A DNA stretch of 21,828 bases, taken from positions 1 through 21,828 of the forward strand of contig CAAGMR010000059.1 in assembly GCA_900771085.1 (NCBI GenBank), in the 5' to 3' direction. Under the pieces are notes generated by a model. That model did no database searches and was not told where the DNA came from. It saw only the letters and a list, made by a program, of their open reading frames with translations. Within the stretch, counting starts at the first letter, position 1, and the number at the start of each line of letters is the position of its first letter. The DNA is from Clostridia bacterium (lineage in GTDB: Bacteria; Bacillota; Clostridia; Oscillospirales; Acutalibacteraceae). Shown here piece after piece: positions 8,737 through 16,094 of this stretch. A program made the position numbers and the translations under genes.

Positions 8737-9972
8737 TTAATTACCGTCCTGTTTAAATTTATATTTTCTGTCTGGCTGCATGTCGAGGTATTCAAAAACC
8801 TCCAGCTCGCAGAGAGCCGCAGTAAGTTCCGAGAACTTAAGTCCCAAATCCCTTTTCATGCATAGGTTATATATATCTTCTACGGTTCGCGGAGTCGCAT
8901 CAAGAACCGCATAAACTTTTCGTGCGTTTCCTGAGAGCGGGTCCGTTACCGGCTTTTTCTCTGTATGAAAAATATGTCTGGCCTTCGACAGCTTCTCGCG
9001 GGAATCAAGGAGAAGGATGTTGTCGAAAGTCGGTATGGATGTTGAAAAGTCCTGCGTGAGATCTTTTACGAGGTCTTCCTTTGAGACATTGTCAAAATTT
9101 ATGGTCGCACCATATACATTAATATACTCACAAATGACATCGTATGCCGAGACCGCCGAAATTGCTCCGTCGGCGAGGAGATCTTCCGCTCCGGCAAAGC
9201 GCATGCTGCTGCCCTTCGCGGAAAGAGCGAAAACGTCTCTTCCGAACTCTGCGGCATAAGCCGCTGTTCCCAGAGAGCCGCTTTTCTTTCCTGCTTCGAT
9301 GACTACCGTTCCGACCGTCATACCTGCAATGATTCGGTTGCGCTTCGGGAAAGAGCCTCGCGCCATTACAGTGTCGGGTGGATACTCCGACACGAGCAGG
9401 CCGTTGGCTGCTATGACCTCGCGCAGGGATTCGCATTGCCTGAGATATGTATGGTCGTTTATAGCCGTGCCCAGCACGGCGATGGTGCCGGCGCCGGCAT
9501 TAAGCGCGCCGGTATGGGAGGCGTGGTCCACGCCTCTGGCTCCGCCGGAAACTACGGTGAAACCGCAGTTCGACAGGAGCCCGGCCAGGGCTGAAGCTGC
9601 CGTGACCGATGTCACCAGCGGTTCTCTCGAACCGATGAGTGCTATCGGCAGAGGTGCCTTCAGCAGGGCCTCGTCCCCGCGACAGTAGAGTGCCGCCGGA
9701 AAGGTCGGCACCTCGAGAAGTCGCTCGGGGTAAAGCTCGTCATCGGGAGTCACAATCTTTACGCCGTAAGACATACATCTTTCTATGATGTCTTCGGCCG
9801 GCTCCAGAGTCTCTTCACGCAAATGAGCATGCTGTGAAGTGCTGAAGCCTTTAAGCCTGCCTCCGCTTTTTATGGTCTCATACACGAACTCCGGGTCATG
9901 CACACCCAAAAGATGAGCGGCATCTCCCAAAGCATTCTGCATCCATATCCAATATTTAGTTTTCTCTGTCAT
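8737..9972 (-). CDS. dprA: DNA-processing protein DprA
   Basis: The 411-residue protein has the DprA Rossmann-like core with GSR at 114-116, SGGARGVDHASHTGAL from 142, FPKRNRIIAG at 208-217 and IEAGKKSGSL at 225-234. A winged-helix-like C-terminal segment lies at about 345-405 (VYAVLDATPRTVEDIYN...). DprA loads RecA on incoming single-stranded DNA during transformation. The start overlaps the end of trmH by 17 nt. The part encoding the Rossmann core (about 9480-9600) is much richer in GC than its neighbours, about 68% by hand count. Confidence 0.95.
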   Translation of the reverse strand: MTEKTKYWIWMQNALGDAAHLLGVHDPEFVYETIKSGGRLKGFSTSQHAHLREETLEPAEDIIERCMSYGVKIVTPDDELYPERLLEVPTFPAALYCRGDEALLKAPLPIALIGSREPLVTSVTAASALAGLLSNCGFTVVSGGARGVDHASHTGALNAGAGTIAVLGTAINDHTYLRQCESLREVIAANGLLVSEYPPDTVMARGSFPKRNRIIAGMTVGTVVIEAGKKSGSLGTAAYAAEFGRDVFALSAKGSSMRFAGAEDLLADGAISAVSAYDVICEYINVYGATINFDNVSKEDLVKDLTQDFSTSIPTFDNILLLDSREKLSKARHIFHTEKKPVTDPLSGNARKVYAVLDATPRTVEDIYNLCMKRDLGLKFSELTAALCELEVFEYLDMQPDRKYKFKQDGN

Positions 9973-10765
9973 TCGGTTTCACCATTTCCCACATTATGAT
10001 GGAGGCAGCTGCGCCCGCATTGAGGGACTCTGCTCTGCCAGCCATTCTGATTGTAATTCTCTCATTACAAAGCATAAGTGTGTCTTCGGTGACCCCGTTT
10101 GCTTCATTGCCAATAACGACGACTACACCACCTGAGAAATCTGTCTCGGTGATACTCTTTGCGTCGCTGGCCGGTGTGGAAGCGTAGGTTTTAATTCCGC
10201 TTTTCTTAAGCCTTAATAAGGTTTCTGTACTGTTGTCGACTACGATTACAGGTATACGGAGAAGTGCTCCCATTGAAGCTCTGAGAGCCTTTGGACTGTA
10301 TACGTCGCAGCCGCCGCTTACTAAAAGACCTGTAATACCAAGTGCTTCGGCTGTTCTTGAAACAGCACCAAGATTGGCCGGATCCTGAACGTTTTCGAGC
10401 ATAATATATGTGCCGAATTCGTCCATTTTTTCTATTGTATTACGGTCGGATTGTTTGTCAAGGAGAGGCAGAACGCTGAAAACGCCCTGTGTTTTTTCAG
10501 TGTCGGAAAGCTTCTTTGCAACGTCTTCAGAAATAATAAAAGACCTGTCTGAAGCCTCTAAAAGACCTTGGAGTTCAGGGTGTTTCTCCAGTGCCTCTTC
10601 GGTTACATATGTTTCTGAGCTTTTAAGGCCGGAACGGACAACATCCATGCAAAGGCGAAGTCCTTCAAGCACGAAAAGCCCTTCTTCATAACGGAACTTT
10701 CTGGATGAAATGAGCTTTGATACGTATTTAATTTTCGCGTTAGATGTACTGGTAATACGTTCCAT
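9956..10765 (-). CDS. TrmH/SpoU-family RNA 2'-O-methyltransferase
   Basis: The 269-residue protein has an N-terminal substrate-binding-like part (ITSTSNAKIKYVSKLIS, then a VLEGLRLC segment). The SPOUT catalytic domain follows, with ENVQDPANLGAVSRTAEALG (motif 1), VVVIGNEANGV (motif 2) and ESLNAGAAASIIMWE (motif 3). Such enzymes methylate ribose 2'-OH groups in 23S rRNA or tRNA with S-adenosylmethionine; the exact target cannot be read from the sequence. AAGGAGGACTT precedes the ATG. It lies 35 nt after the rplT terminator stem with no convincing promoter of its own, so readthrough may feed this gene and the cluster after it. Confidence 0.9.
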   Translation of the reverse strand: MERITSTSNAKIKYVSKLISSRKFRYEEGLFVLEGLRLCMDVVRSGLKSSETYVTEEALEKHPELQGLLEASDRSFIISEDVAKKLSDTEKTQGVFSVLPLLDKQSDRNTIEKMDEFGTYIMLENVQDPANLGAVSRTAEALGITGLLVSGGCDVYSPKALRASMGALLRIPVIVVDNSTETLLRLKKSGIKTYASTPASDAKSITETDFSGGVVVVIGNEANGVTEDTLMLCNERITIRMAGRAESLNAGAAASIIMWEMVKPNDREN

Positions 10766-10795
10766 AAGTCCTCCTTAAAAAGTTCGAATAAAAGC

Positions 10796-10825
10796 AAAAA
10801 GCACGCCCGCGCACGTGCGGGCGTG
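10796..10825 (-). terminator. Intrinsic terminator of the infC-rpmI-rplT operon
   Basis: Inverted repeat CACGCCCGC (10802-10810) and GCGGGCGTG (10817-10825) with a 6-nt loop forms a 9-bp GC-rich stem. On the minus strand it is followed by C and five T (10800-10796), then further T-rich sequence. It sits just after the rplT stop. Confidence 0.9.
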
Positions 10826-10839
10826 TATTTTATTTACTC

Positions 10840-11199
10840 TTATTTGTTAAGAGCTGCCTTTGCCTGCTCTGTAAGAGCTGTGAAAGCAGCAGGATCAGAA
10901 ATAGCGATTTCTGAAAGCATCTTTCTGTTGAGGTCGATGCCAGCCTTCTTGAGGCCGTTCATGAATGTTGAGTAGTTCATGTCGTTAGCCTTGCAAGCAG
11001 CAGAGATTCTCTGAATCCACATACGGCGGAAATCTCTCTTCTTCTGCTTTCTTCCGATGTAGGCATAGTTGCCTGACTTCATTACAGCTTCCTTAGCTGT
11101 CTTAAAGAGTTTGCTCTTTGAGCCATAGTAGCCCTTAGCGAGTTTTAATGTTTTATTTCTTCTCTTGCGAGTCATCATAGCGCCCTTAATGCGTGCCAT
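10840..11199 (-). CDS. rplT: 50S ribosomal protein L20
   Basis: The 119-residue basic protein has the L20 hallmarks MARIKGAMMTRKRRNK, LAKGYYGSKSKLFKTAKEAV and RRMWIQRISAACKANDMNYS. It binds 23S rRNA early in 50S assembly. In Firmicutes L20 also represses its own operon by binding the leader, and a leader of this kind lies at 12063-12222. GGAGGT lies 8 nt before the ATG. Confidence 0.98.
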   Translation of the reverse strand: MARIKGAMMTRKRRNKTLKLAKGYYGSKSKLFKTAKEAVMKSGNYAYIGRKQKKRDFRRMWIQRISAACKANDMNYSTFMNGLKKAGIDLNRKMLSEIAISDPAAFTALTEQAKAALNK

Positions 11200-11254
11200 T
11201 GTTGTGTACCTCCAATAAATTTAGATGTTAGTTACCAGTGTGAAATAAGTCGGC

Positions 11255-11452
11255 TTATTTGTAAGGAACAAGACGCTTAATCTGCTTCTGGTTTGTCTTG
11301 TCGGCAACAACCTGCTGACGAAGATTTCTTTTACGCTTTGTGCTCTTCTTTGTAAGAATGTGAGACTTGTTTGCGTGAGCGATCATTGGCTTACCATTCT
11401 TTGACATTTTAAAGCGCTTCTTTGCACCGCTGTGAGTCTTAATTTTAGGCAT
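11255..11452 (-). CDS. rpmI: 50S ribosomal protein L35
   Basis: The 65-residue, lysine/arginine-rich protein begins MPKIKTHSGAKKRFK and contains HILTKKSTKRKRNLR, which identifies L35. It is the middle gene between infC and rplT, and GAGGAGG precedes its ATG. Confidence 0.98.
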   Translation of the reverse strand: MPKIKTHSGAKKRFKMSKNGKPMIAHANKSHILTKKSTKRKRNLRQQVVADKTNQKQIKRLVPYK

Positions 11453-11486
11453 TTTAAATGTCCTCCTCTTATTTATTGTTTAAGTT

Positions 11487-12056
11487 TTAAGCTTTTGTTG
11501 ATTCCTGCTGTGGCTTTTTCTTACCGCCTTTTGCAGGTTTGCTTGTTTTAGCTGCAAGGAACATAAGCATCTGACGGCCTTCAAGCTTTGCAGCCTTTTC
11601 AACCGTACCGTATTCTTCGCATACTTCGGCAAATCTTTGCATTGTGTCGAGACCTGCTTCAGGATGAGCCATTTCACGGCCTCTGAAACGGATGGAAACC
11701 TTTACCTTGTCTCCTGCTTTCAGGAACTTGATAGCCTGGTTTGCCTTTGTCTCGAAATCGTGCTTGTCAATCTTAAGAGAAAGACGAACTTCCTTAATGT
11801 CGATGACATGCTGATTTTTCTTTGCTTCCTTTTCTCGCTTTGTCTGTTCAAAACGATACTTGCCGTAGTCCATGATTTTGCATACAGGCGGCTGGGCCTG
11901 TGGAGCAACTTTAACCAGATCAAGGTTTTTCTCTTCTGCAAGCTTTAACGCATCTCTGGAAGACATTACGCCAAGCTGTTCACCGTCAGCAGAAATTACT
12001 CGAACTTCTTTATCACGGATTTCTTCGTTGATCTGTGTGGAATTCTTGCTGCTAAT
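11487..12056 (-). CDS. infC: Translation initiation factor IF-3 (probable AUU start)
   Basis: The 189-residue protein shows the IF-3 N-domain (INEEIRDKEVRVISADGEQLG, residues 9-29), the linker signature PPVCKIMDYGKYRFEQ and the C-domain (EVRLSLKIDKHDFETKANQAIKFL). IF-3 binds the 30S subunit and proofreads start codons and initiator tRNA. There is no ATG or GTG near the family N-terminus. The sequence GGAGGTGCTTGAGTATT puts an ATT 9 nt after GGAGG, and translation from it gives MSSKNSTQINEEIRD, matching the usual length. AUU is the known rare infC start and allows IF-3 to repress itself. The in-frame TTG at 12062 is only 3 nt from GGAGG, and the TTG at 12086 lies upstream of it, so both are less likely. 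Confidence 0.93.
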   Translation of the reverse strand: MSSKNSTQINEEIRDKEVRVISADGEQLGVMSSRDALKLAEEKNLDLVKVAPQAQPPVCKIMDYGKYRFEQTKREKEAKKNQHVIDIKEVRLSLKIDKHDFETKANQAIKFLKAGDKVKVSIRFRGREMAHPEAGLDTMQRFAEVCEEYGTVEKAAKLEGRQMLMFLAAKTSKPAKGGKKKPQQESTKA

Positions 12057-12062
12057 ACTCAA

Positions 12063-12222
12063 GCACCTCCAATAGGAAAATAACAAAAAAACACGGGCAG
12101 AAATGATTCCGTCCGTGCAATACTCTCTCTTAATTAACGCGCAAAAGCGCGGGATTTTAAGAATATTGACCAGCCCGAGACGATACCCGGCAGGTGAGAA
12201 CGGTATATGTTCTGCTTTGTTG
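12063..12222 (-). promoter_or_regulatory. L20-type leader of the infC operon
   Basis: About 160 nt lie between the predicted transcription start and infC. They include ATACCGTTCTCACCTG followed by CGGGTAT, which can close a short stem (ATACCG with CGGGTAT, one bulged G). A perfect CGCGC-TTTT-GCGCG hairpin lies at 12138-12151, and an intrinsic terminator just before the infC ribosome binding site. The order and the TTCTCACC segment resemble the Firmicutes L20 leader as I remember it. Bound L20 would favour termination. A covariance-model match was not run. Confidence 0.6.
12085..12117 (-). terminator. Leader terminator upstream of infC
   Basis: On the minus strand CACGG-A-CGGAA, loop TCAT, TTCTG-C-CCGTG forms a stem with one A/C mismatch, followed by seven T (12091-12085). 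It ends 15 nt before the GGAGG of infC, so it can act as an attenuator rather than the end of another gene's transcript. Confidence 0.75.
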
Positions 12223-12229
12223 TGCTAAT

Positions 12230-12258
12230 AATTTAACACCTGACACGTAGTATGTCAA
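12230..12258 (-). promoter_or_regulatory. Promoter of the infC-rpmI-rplT operon
   Basis: A perfect -35 TTGACA (12258-12253), a 17-nt spacer and a -10-like TAAATT (12235-12230, 4 of 6 consensus bases) predict a start near 12222. The promoter begins 18 nt after the pilus operon terminator stem. Confidence 0.7.
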
Positions 12259-12276
12259 GTGTAATTTTGAAAAGTC

Positions 12277-12320
12277 TCACCCGTTCACAGGCCCGTGCAC
12301 ACACTAAGATGAACGGGTGA
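12277..12320 (-). terminator. Probable terminator of the pilus operon
   Basis: A perfect 11-bp inverted repeat, TCACCCGTTCA (12277-12287) and TGAACGGGTGA (12310-12320), encloses a 22-nt loop. It lies 12 nt after the stop of the last sortase gene. The T-tract that follows on the minus strand is short (GACTTTTC), so termination may be incomplete and could allow readthrough towards infC. Confidence 0.6.
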
Positions 12321-12332
12321 AACCTCTCTATG

Positions 12333-12932
12333 TCAACCGGAAGTAACTCTATCACAACGGACAGTCACCCTAGTCTGTCCTCCGGGTGTACAGGTAAATA
12401 AAGTCAGGCCCCCTTTTGCACTGACCATATCGTCTACCTGACCGGGCTGAAGAGTTTCGATGGAAGCTACTTCATAAGCGTACACGTGTCCCTCCGTGTC
12501 CGTGAAAATAACTTCACTGCCGGCTGCAAGCGTCTTTAGTTTGCCAAAATGACTGCGGTAATTGTGCGCCGCAATTACCATGTTGTCCTGGTACACCGTT
12601 CCGGCATAGCGGCACGGCGACTTTTTCAGATTACCATAACTCCATGACTCCATAACGGGTAACGTTATTTTGAGCGTTGGTATCTCCAGCACTCCGACAT
12701 AACGATTTCCGTCAATTACTACTACCGGCATCTCACGCAGAATATCTTCCTGCGCAGCTGCCTGCCTGTCATGGGGTATCTCTGTGTTTAATCTGACAGC
12801 CACTTCTTCCGAGATCCTGTCTGCGGAATAAGAAGACCAGAGATTGTACACAAGTAGGCATAGAGCTGCTGTTATACACAGCAACCCTATTGCGATAAAG
12901 AATGTTCCCTTTTTACTTCGGGACTCTTTCAT
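12333..12932 (-). CDS. Second sortase (not class C), pilus-linked
   Basis: The 199-residue membrane protein has an N-terminal transmembrane segment at about 11-31 and an extracellular sortase fold. The catalytic triad is H123 (AAHNYRSHFG), C181 (LTLFTC) and R188 (QTRVTVRC). It lacks the C-terminal membrane anchor of class C enzymes and is shorter than the first sortase. I cannot fix its class; A- or D-like is most plausible. It is the last gene of the operon and starts inside the stop of the LPRTG minor pilin (TAATG), with GAGGT upstream. This coupling suggests that it handles that protein, for example by anchoring the pilus base to the cell wall. That role is inference. Confidence 0.85.
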   Translation of the reverse strand: MKESRSKKGTFFIAIGLLCITAALCLLVYNLWSSYSADRISEEVAVRLNTEIPHDRQAAAQEDILREMPVVVIDGNRYVGVLEIPTLKITLPVMESWSYGNLKKSPCRYAGTVYQDNMVIAAHNYRSHFGKLKTLAAGSEVIFTDTEGHVYAYEVASIETLQPGQVDDMVSAKGGLTLFTCTPGGQTRVTVRCDRVTSG

Positions 12933-13666
12933 TATTCATACCTCATACGGCGGATCAGGCCAAAAAGAAGGCAAATTGTGCCAACACCCGCAAGTGCGAA
13001 AACCTGCCACCAGTTCTGACCGGTGCGAGGGAGTGTCGGATTGCTCTGACCTGAGCTCTGGTTAGTAACATTAACATCCTGAGGTGTTACGTTTGGTGTG
13101 TCTTTTGAAGGTGATTCTGATGGTTGCTCTGAAGGGGTATCAGGCTTTTCTCCGTCATCCTTTTCACCAAGCATAACTTCGTATTTGTCGGAAACTTTTA
13201 CATCCCAAACAGCAGACTTTTTTCCGCTGTCGGCAATTTCCCACTGCGGAAGTGAGAGAAGTACCGGGACAGGTGTATAAGTCTTTCCATCGACAACAGA
13301 TGGATTGCCTATTATTAAGTATACACCCTGATCAAGGTTTTCAAACCTAGCAAAACCGCCAATTTGTGACGTTTTTGTATCAATTTGTTTGTTGTTTCCA
13401 AACAGCACTATCGTCTGCAGTGTATCTGCAGCGCTTTCGTCGGAGAAATCGATGTTGTATTCTGCAAATTCTTCGGTCATTGCAAATCCGCCTTTTCCGT
13501 CAGGAACGGCAACTTTATAGAGACGAAATTCTGTTCCCTCCAAAGGATACGATACCGCTATTGAACCGGTTGTGTCTTCGGCAAAAGCAGATATCGGGAA
13601 CACTGTAAACAGGAGCAGTGCCGATATGAGAGCGATAAACCACTTACTCTTCTTTAAATAACTCAT
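12932..13666 (-). CDS. LPRTG minor pilin, probable pilus base subunit
   Basis: The 244-residue precursor has a signal peptide at about 1-29 ending SAFA. One beta-rich domain follows at 33-165 (GSIAVSYPLEGTEFRLYKVA, then FENLDQGVYLIIG and YTPVPVLLSLP). A Pro/Ser/Thr/Asp-rich spacer spans 168-210, and the sorting signal is LPRTG at 212-216, then a hydrophobic segment (220-237) and RRMRYE. A short single-domain subunit with a proline-rich tail is typical of ancillary base pilins. It lies between the two sortase genes, overlapping the end of the class C sortase by 23 nt and the next sortase by 1 nt. AAGGTGG precedes the ATG. Family assignment beyond an LPXTG pilin is tentative. Confidence 0.85.
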   Translation of the reverse strand: MSYLKKSKWFIALISALLLFTVFPISAFAEDTTGSIAVSYPLEGTEFRLYKVAVPDGKGGFAMTEEFAEYNIDFSDESAADTLQTIVLFGNNKQIDTKTSQIGGFARFENLDQGVYLIIGNPSVVDGKTYTPVPVLLSLPQWEIADSGKKSAVWDVKVSDKYEVMLGEKDDGEKPDTPSEQPSESPSKDTPNVTPQDVNVTNQSSGQSNPTLPRTGQNWWQVFALAGVGTICLLFGLIRRMRYE

Positions 13667-14516
13667 CTATTTCCACCTTCTTTGCGTCTGTCTTTCTTTT
13701 CTTTATGGTTGTCACAATAAGAATGATTAATAACACTATTATTATTGGTATAGCGAGAAGCGGAGCTACAAGTGTAGGCTCTATCTGCATACCATCTGCC
13801 GTTACTCGAGTATTGATGTCGAGATCGTTGTCTATGCGATGTCCTCTGACAAGCAGTCTGTGGGTATTAATACCATAAGGCGTGCAGGTAACCAGAGTAA
13901 CCAGATCCTGACCTTCTTCTATACCCAGATCGGATATATTTTCAGGTTCTACAATTCTGATCTGATCAACCTCATAGGTTAACGTCTCATCAAGCACTCT
14001 GATAATAAATGTATCGCCCTCTACCAGGTCATCAAGATGTGTGAAAAGCTTTGCTGACGGCAATCCTCTATGTCCGGAAATTACCGCATGAGTTCCCTCT
14101 CCGCCTACCGGGAGAGAGGAACCTTCCAGATGGCCTACGGCTATCTGGAGCTCTTCGTCATCTGTGCCGTGATAAATCGGCAGAGATACATGCAGCTTGT
14201 TAATCTCTATGTACCCCATAATGCCGTTTTCGGCCACATTTAAAGTGCTCTCATAATACTGATGTTCACCGTCTGTCGGATGCCAGCGGTTGTAATTATG
14301 CGCTACATTATAATTGTATACTCGGGCATCTTCCAGACACTTCTCATACTGATCGTCTGAAAGACCGGCAACGCTTTCCACGTAGCTGGCAATAGCTCTT
14401 GACTGATGAAAACTGTTCCACCAGTTACTGACAGAGGGGTACAGCATTAAGCAAAGTCCTACTAAAAATATGGCTATAAGCGTCACTGACTGCCAGTGTT
14501 TTTTCACCATGTTCAT
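13644..14516 (-). CDS. Class C sortase (pilin polymerase)
   Basis: The 290-residue protein has transmembrane segments at both ends (about 11-27 and 249-271), the class C layout. The catalytic residues are H149 (ISGHRGLPSAKLF), C211 (TLVTCTPYGINTHRLLVRG) and R220. It joins pilin subunits by linking the threonine of one sorting signal to a lysine of the next subunit. Class C sortases usually carry a DP[FWY] lid over the active site. The equivalent stretch here, before YESTLNVAENGIMGYIEI, reads NRWHPTDGEHQ, so the canonical lid is absent or changed. The first ATG (14516) is preferred over the one two codons later because AAGGAG ends 6 nt before it. The gene follows the backbone pilin with a structured spacer between them. 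Confidence 0.94.
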   Translation of the reverse strand: MNMVKKHWQSVTLIAIFLVGLCLMLYPSVSNWWNSFHQSRAIASYVESVAGLSDDQYEKCLEDARVYNYNVAHNYNRWHPTDGEHQYYESTLNVAENGIMGYIEINKLHVSLPIYHGTDDEELQIAVGHLEGSSLPVGGEGTHAVISGHRGLPSAKLFTHLDDLVEGDTFIIRVLDETLTYEVDQIRIVEPENISDLGIEEGQDLVTLVTCTPYGINTHRLLVRGHRIDNDLDINTRVTADGMQIEPTLVAPLLAIPIIIVLLIILIVTTIKKRKTDAKKVEIDELFKEE

Positions 14517-14544
14517 AGGCCTCTCCTTAATAGTGTACCCGGCA

Positions 14545-14573
14545 ACGGCACCCTCCCCGAAGGGAGGGTCCGT
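14545..14573 (-). promoter_or_regulatory. UUCG-capped hairpin between backbone pilin and sortase C
   Basis: On the minus strand ACCCTCCC-TTCG-GGGAGGGT (14569-14550) forms an 8-bp stem with a C(UUCG)G tetraloop. It extends by ACGG/CCGT across one bulged G to 12 bp. No T-tract follows, so it is not a standard terminator. It may protect the 3' end of the pilin mRNA or reduce readthrough into srtC. Confidence 0.65.
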
Positions 14574-14588
14574 GTGCCCAGGCCCTGC

Positions 14589-14607
14589 ATTATATTTTAA
14601 ATATAAT
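14589..14607. repeat. AT-rich palindrome after the backbone pilin stop
   Basis: ATTATATTT and AAATATAAT flank a single central base, a perfect 19-bp palindrome, 12 nt downstream of the pilin stop codon. It may form a weak stem-loop at the pilin mRNA 3' end. No function is proven. Confidence 0.45.
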
Positions 14608-14618
14608 CTGCATTTAAA

Positions 14619-16094
14619 TTAGTTTTCCTTAGATGTACGGATCTTAGCTACCATAAGGATACCTGCTGCAAGAACAAGGAGTCCGCCAAGAGCGTAGAAA
14701 ATAACTGTGCCCATTCCGCCTGTTGTAGGAAGAGTTGCGCCTGTGTAGTTAACTACGTCAGCTGTAAGTGAACCTTCTGTAAGTGCTGCTGTAAGGTCGA
14801 TTTCACCTGTTGTAGCTGTGCCTGTAAGAGAAGTAAGAATTGTTGTTCTCTTTTCGCCTTCCCATACTGTGTTATGAGAAGCCTTAACTTCGAATGTTAC
14901 AGGATCCATTGTGTTGTAGCCCTTAGGTGTTACTGTCTCTTCGAGAACATAGATACCATCATCAAGGCCGTTGAATGTGAATGTTGTGCCGGCGTCGTTC
15001 TTTACAACTGCTACTGCCTTTGTTGTGCCGTCAGCAAGCTTCTTTGAAAGTGTGAATTCAGCGCCTTCAAGTGCTTCCTTATCTTCGTCTACCTTATTGA
15101 TTACAACTTTGTATGTGAATACGATAACGCTGTCATGAGCTGTTTCGCCTGTTTCTTCAGGCTTACCGTTTTCGTCCTTTGGAGTTGTGTCGTTAGGGTT
15201 GTTTGCATATTCAAGCCAAGCTTCGTTTACTTCACCATAGTTACCTGTGTGAGCGTCTTCGTTAAGAACTGACTTGTATTCTACTGTGATCTTGGAATCC
15301 TTAGTTGCTGATGTTGTCTTAACGTCAGGAATAATAACTTCGAAAGTCTCTGAACCGATGTCTTCTGTAACTACCTTGTAGAGATCCTTTGAAATTTCTG
15401 TGCCGTCAACTTTAACTACTACAGAATCCTTCTTAAATGTAAGACCCTTTTCTTCTACGTCATGGAATGCATAGTAGAAATTGTCATAGTCTGCATAATT
15501 TTCAGGAAGAGTACCTGTGAGCTTAAGAGGAACTTCGTCGCCGATATCATAGTCTGCAGAATCCTGCCAGCCTGTTGTATCGTCCTTGATAGAGTCGTTA
15601 GTATCCTGAATCTTCTTGTTCATTGTTGGGATACCGGACTTTCTCTGGATTGTGAGTTCGCCTGTTGCTGCTACAACGTAAAGTGTATAAGCATCATTAG
15701 AAGCTACTGAACCCTTCTGGTCCTTAATGAGATAGTAACCATCAGCTACTTCGATTGTCTGTGCACCATCGATTGTGTAAGCAGGTGTACCTGCAAGGTT
15801 TGCATACTTCTGAATTTCTGCAAGCTTTTCTTTGTCTGATTCAGAATTTACTGCTGTAAGAGCATCAGCTACTGTTCCTTCAACAGCTGCGCCCTGAGTA
15901 CCGGTACCATTTGCGCCCCACTTGAGGTTTGTGAGGGTTCCGTCCGCATAAATGCCGGTAAATATCTGATAAACATCATATTTGTTTGCTGCGTCATTTG
16001 ATTTAATATTTGCTGCGAAAGCTGTAACTGTAAGAGTCATGAGCATTGCAAGTGTTACGATTATCGCGCTGAATTTCTGGGTTAAGTTTTTCAT
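14619..16094 (-). CDS. LPTTG major (backbone) pilin with isopeptide-type domains
   Basis: The 491-residue precursor has a signal peptide at 1-27 (ends TAFA). Its first region (28-150) precedes IPTMNKKIQ (155-163), whose lysines are candidates for intersubunit linkage or an intramolecular isopeptide bond. A D2-type domain spans about 164-305 (GDEVPLKLTGTLPENY; WLEYANNPND at 293-302 carries candidate bond-forming asparagines). A Cna-B/SpaA-like domain spans about 325-450, with K334, the E-box YVLEETVTPKGY at 382-393 (E386 as catalytic glutamate) and N449. The sorting signal is LPTTG at 455-459, then a hydrophobic segment and IRTSKEN. This is the polymer-forming shaft subunit. The bond assignments are inferred from family rules. 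The ATG is preceded by AAAGGAAG within an A-rich leader. Confidence 0.93.
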   Translation of the reverse strand: MKNLTQKFSAIIVTLAMLMTLTVTAFAANIKSNDAANKYDVYQIFTGIYADGTLTNLKWGANGTGTQGAAVEGTVADALTAVNSESDKEKLAEIQKYANLAGTPAYTIDGAQTIEVADGYYLIKDQKGSVASNDAYTLYVVAATGELTIQRKSGIPTMNKKIQDTNDSIKDDTTGWQDSADYDIGDEVPLKLTGTLPENYADYDNFYYAFHDVEEKGLTFKKDSVVVKVDGTEISKDLYKVVTEDIGSETFEVIIPDVKTTSATKDSKITVEYKSVLNEDAHTGNYGEVNEAWLEYANNPNDTTPKDENGKPEETGETAHDSVIVFTYKVVINKVDEDKEALEGAEFTLSKKLADGTTKAVAVVKNDAGTTFTFNGLDDGIYVLEETVTPKGYNTMDPVTFEVKASHNTVWEGEKRTTILTSLTGTATTGEIDLTAALTEGSLTADVVNYTGATLPTTGGMGTVIFYALGGLLVLAAGILMVAKIRTSKEN

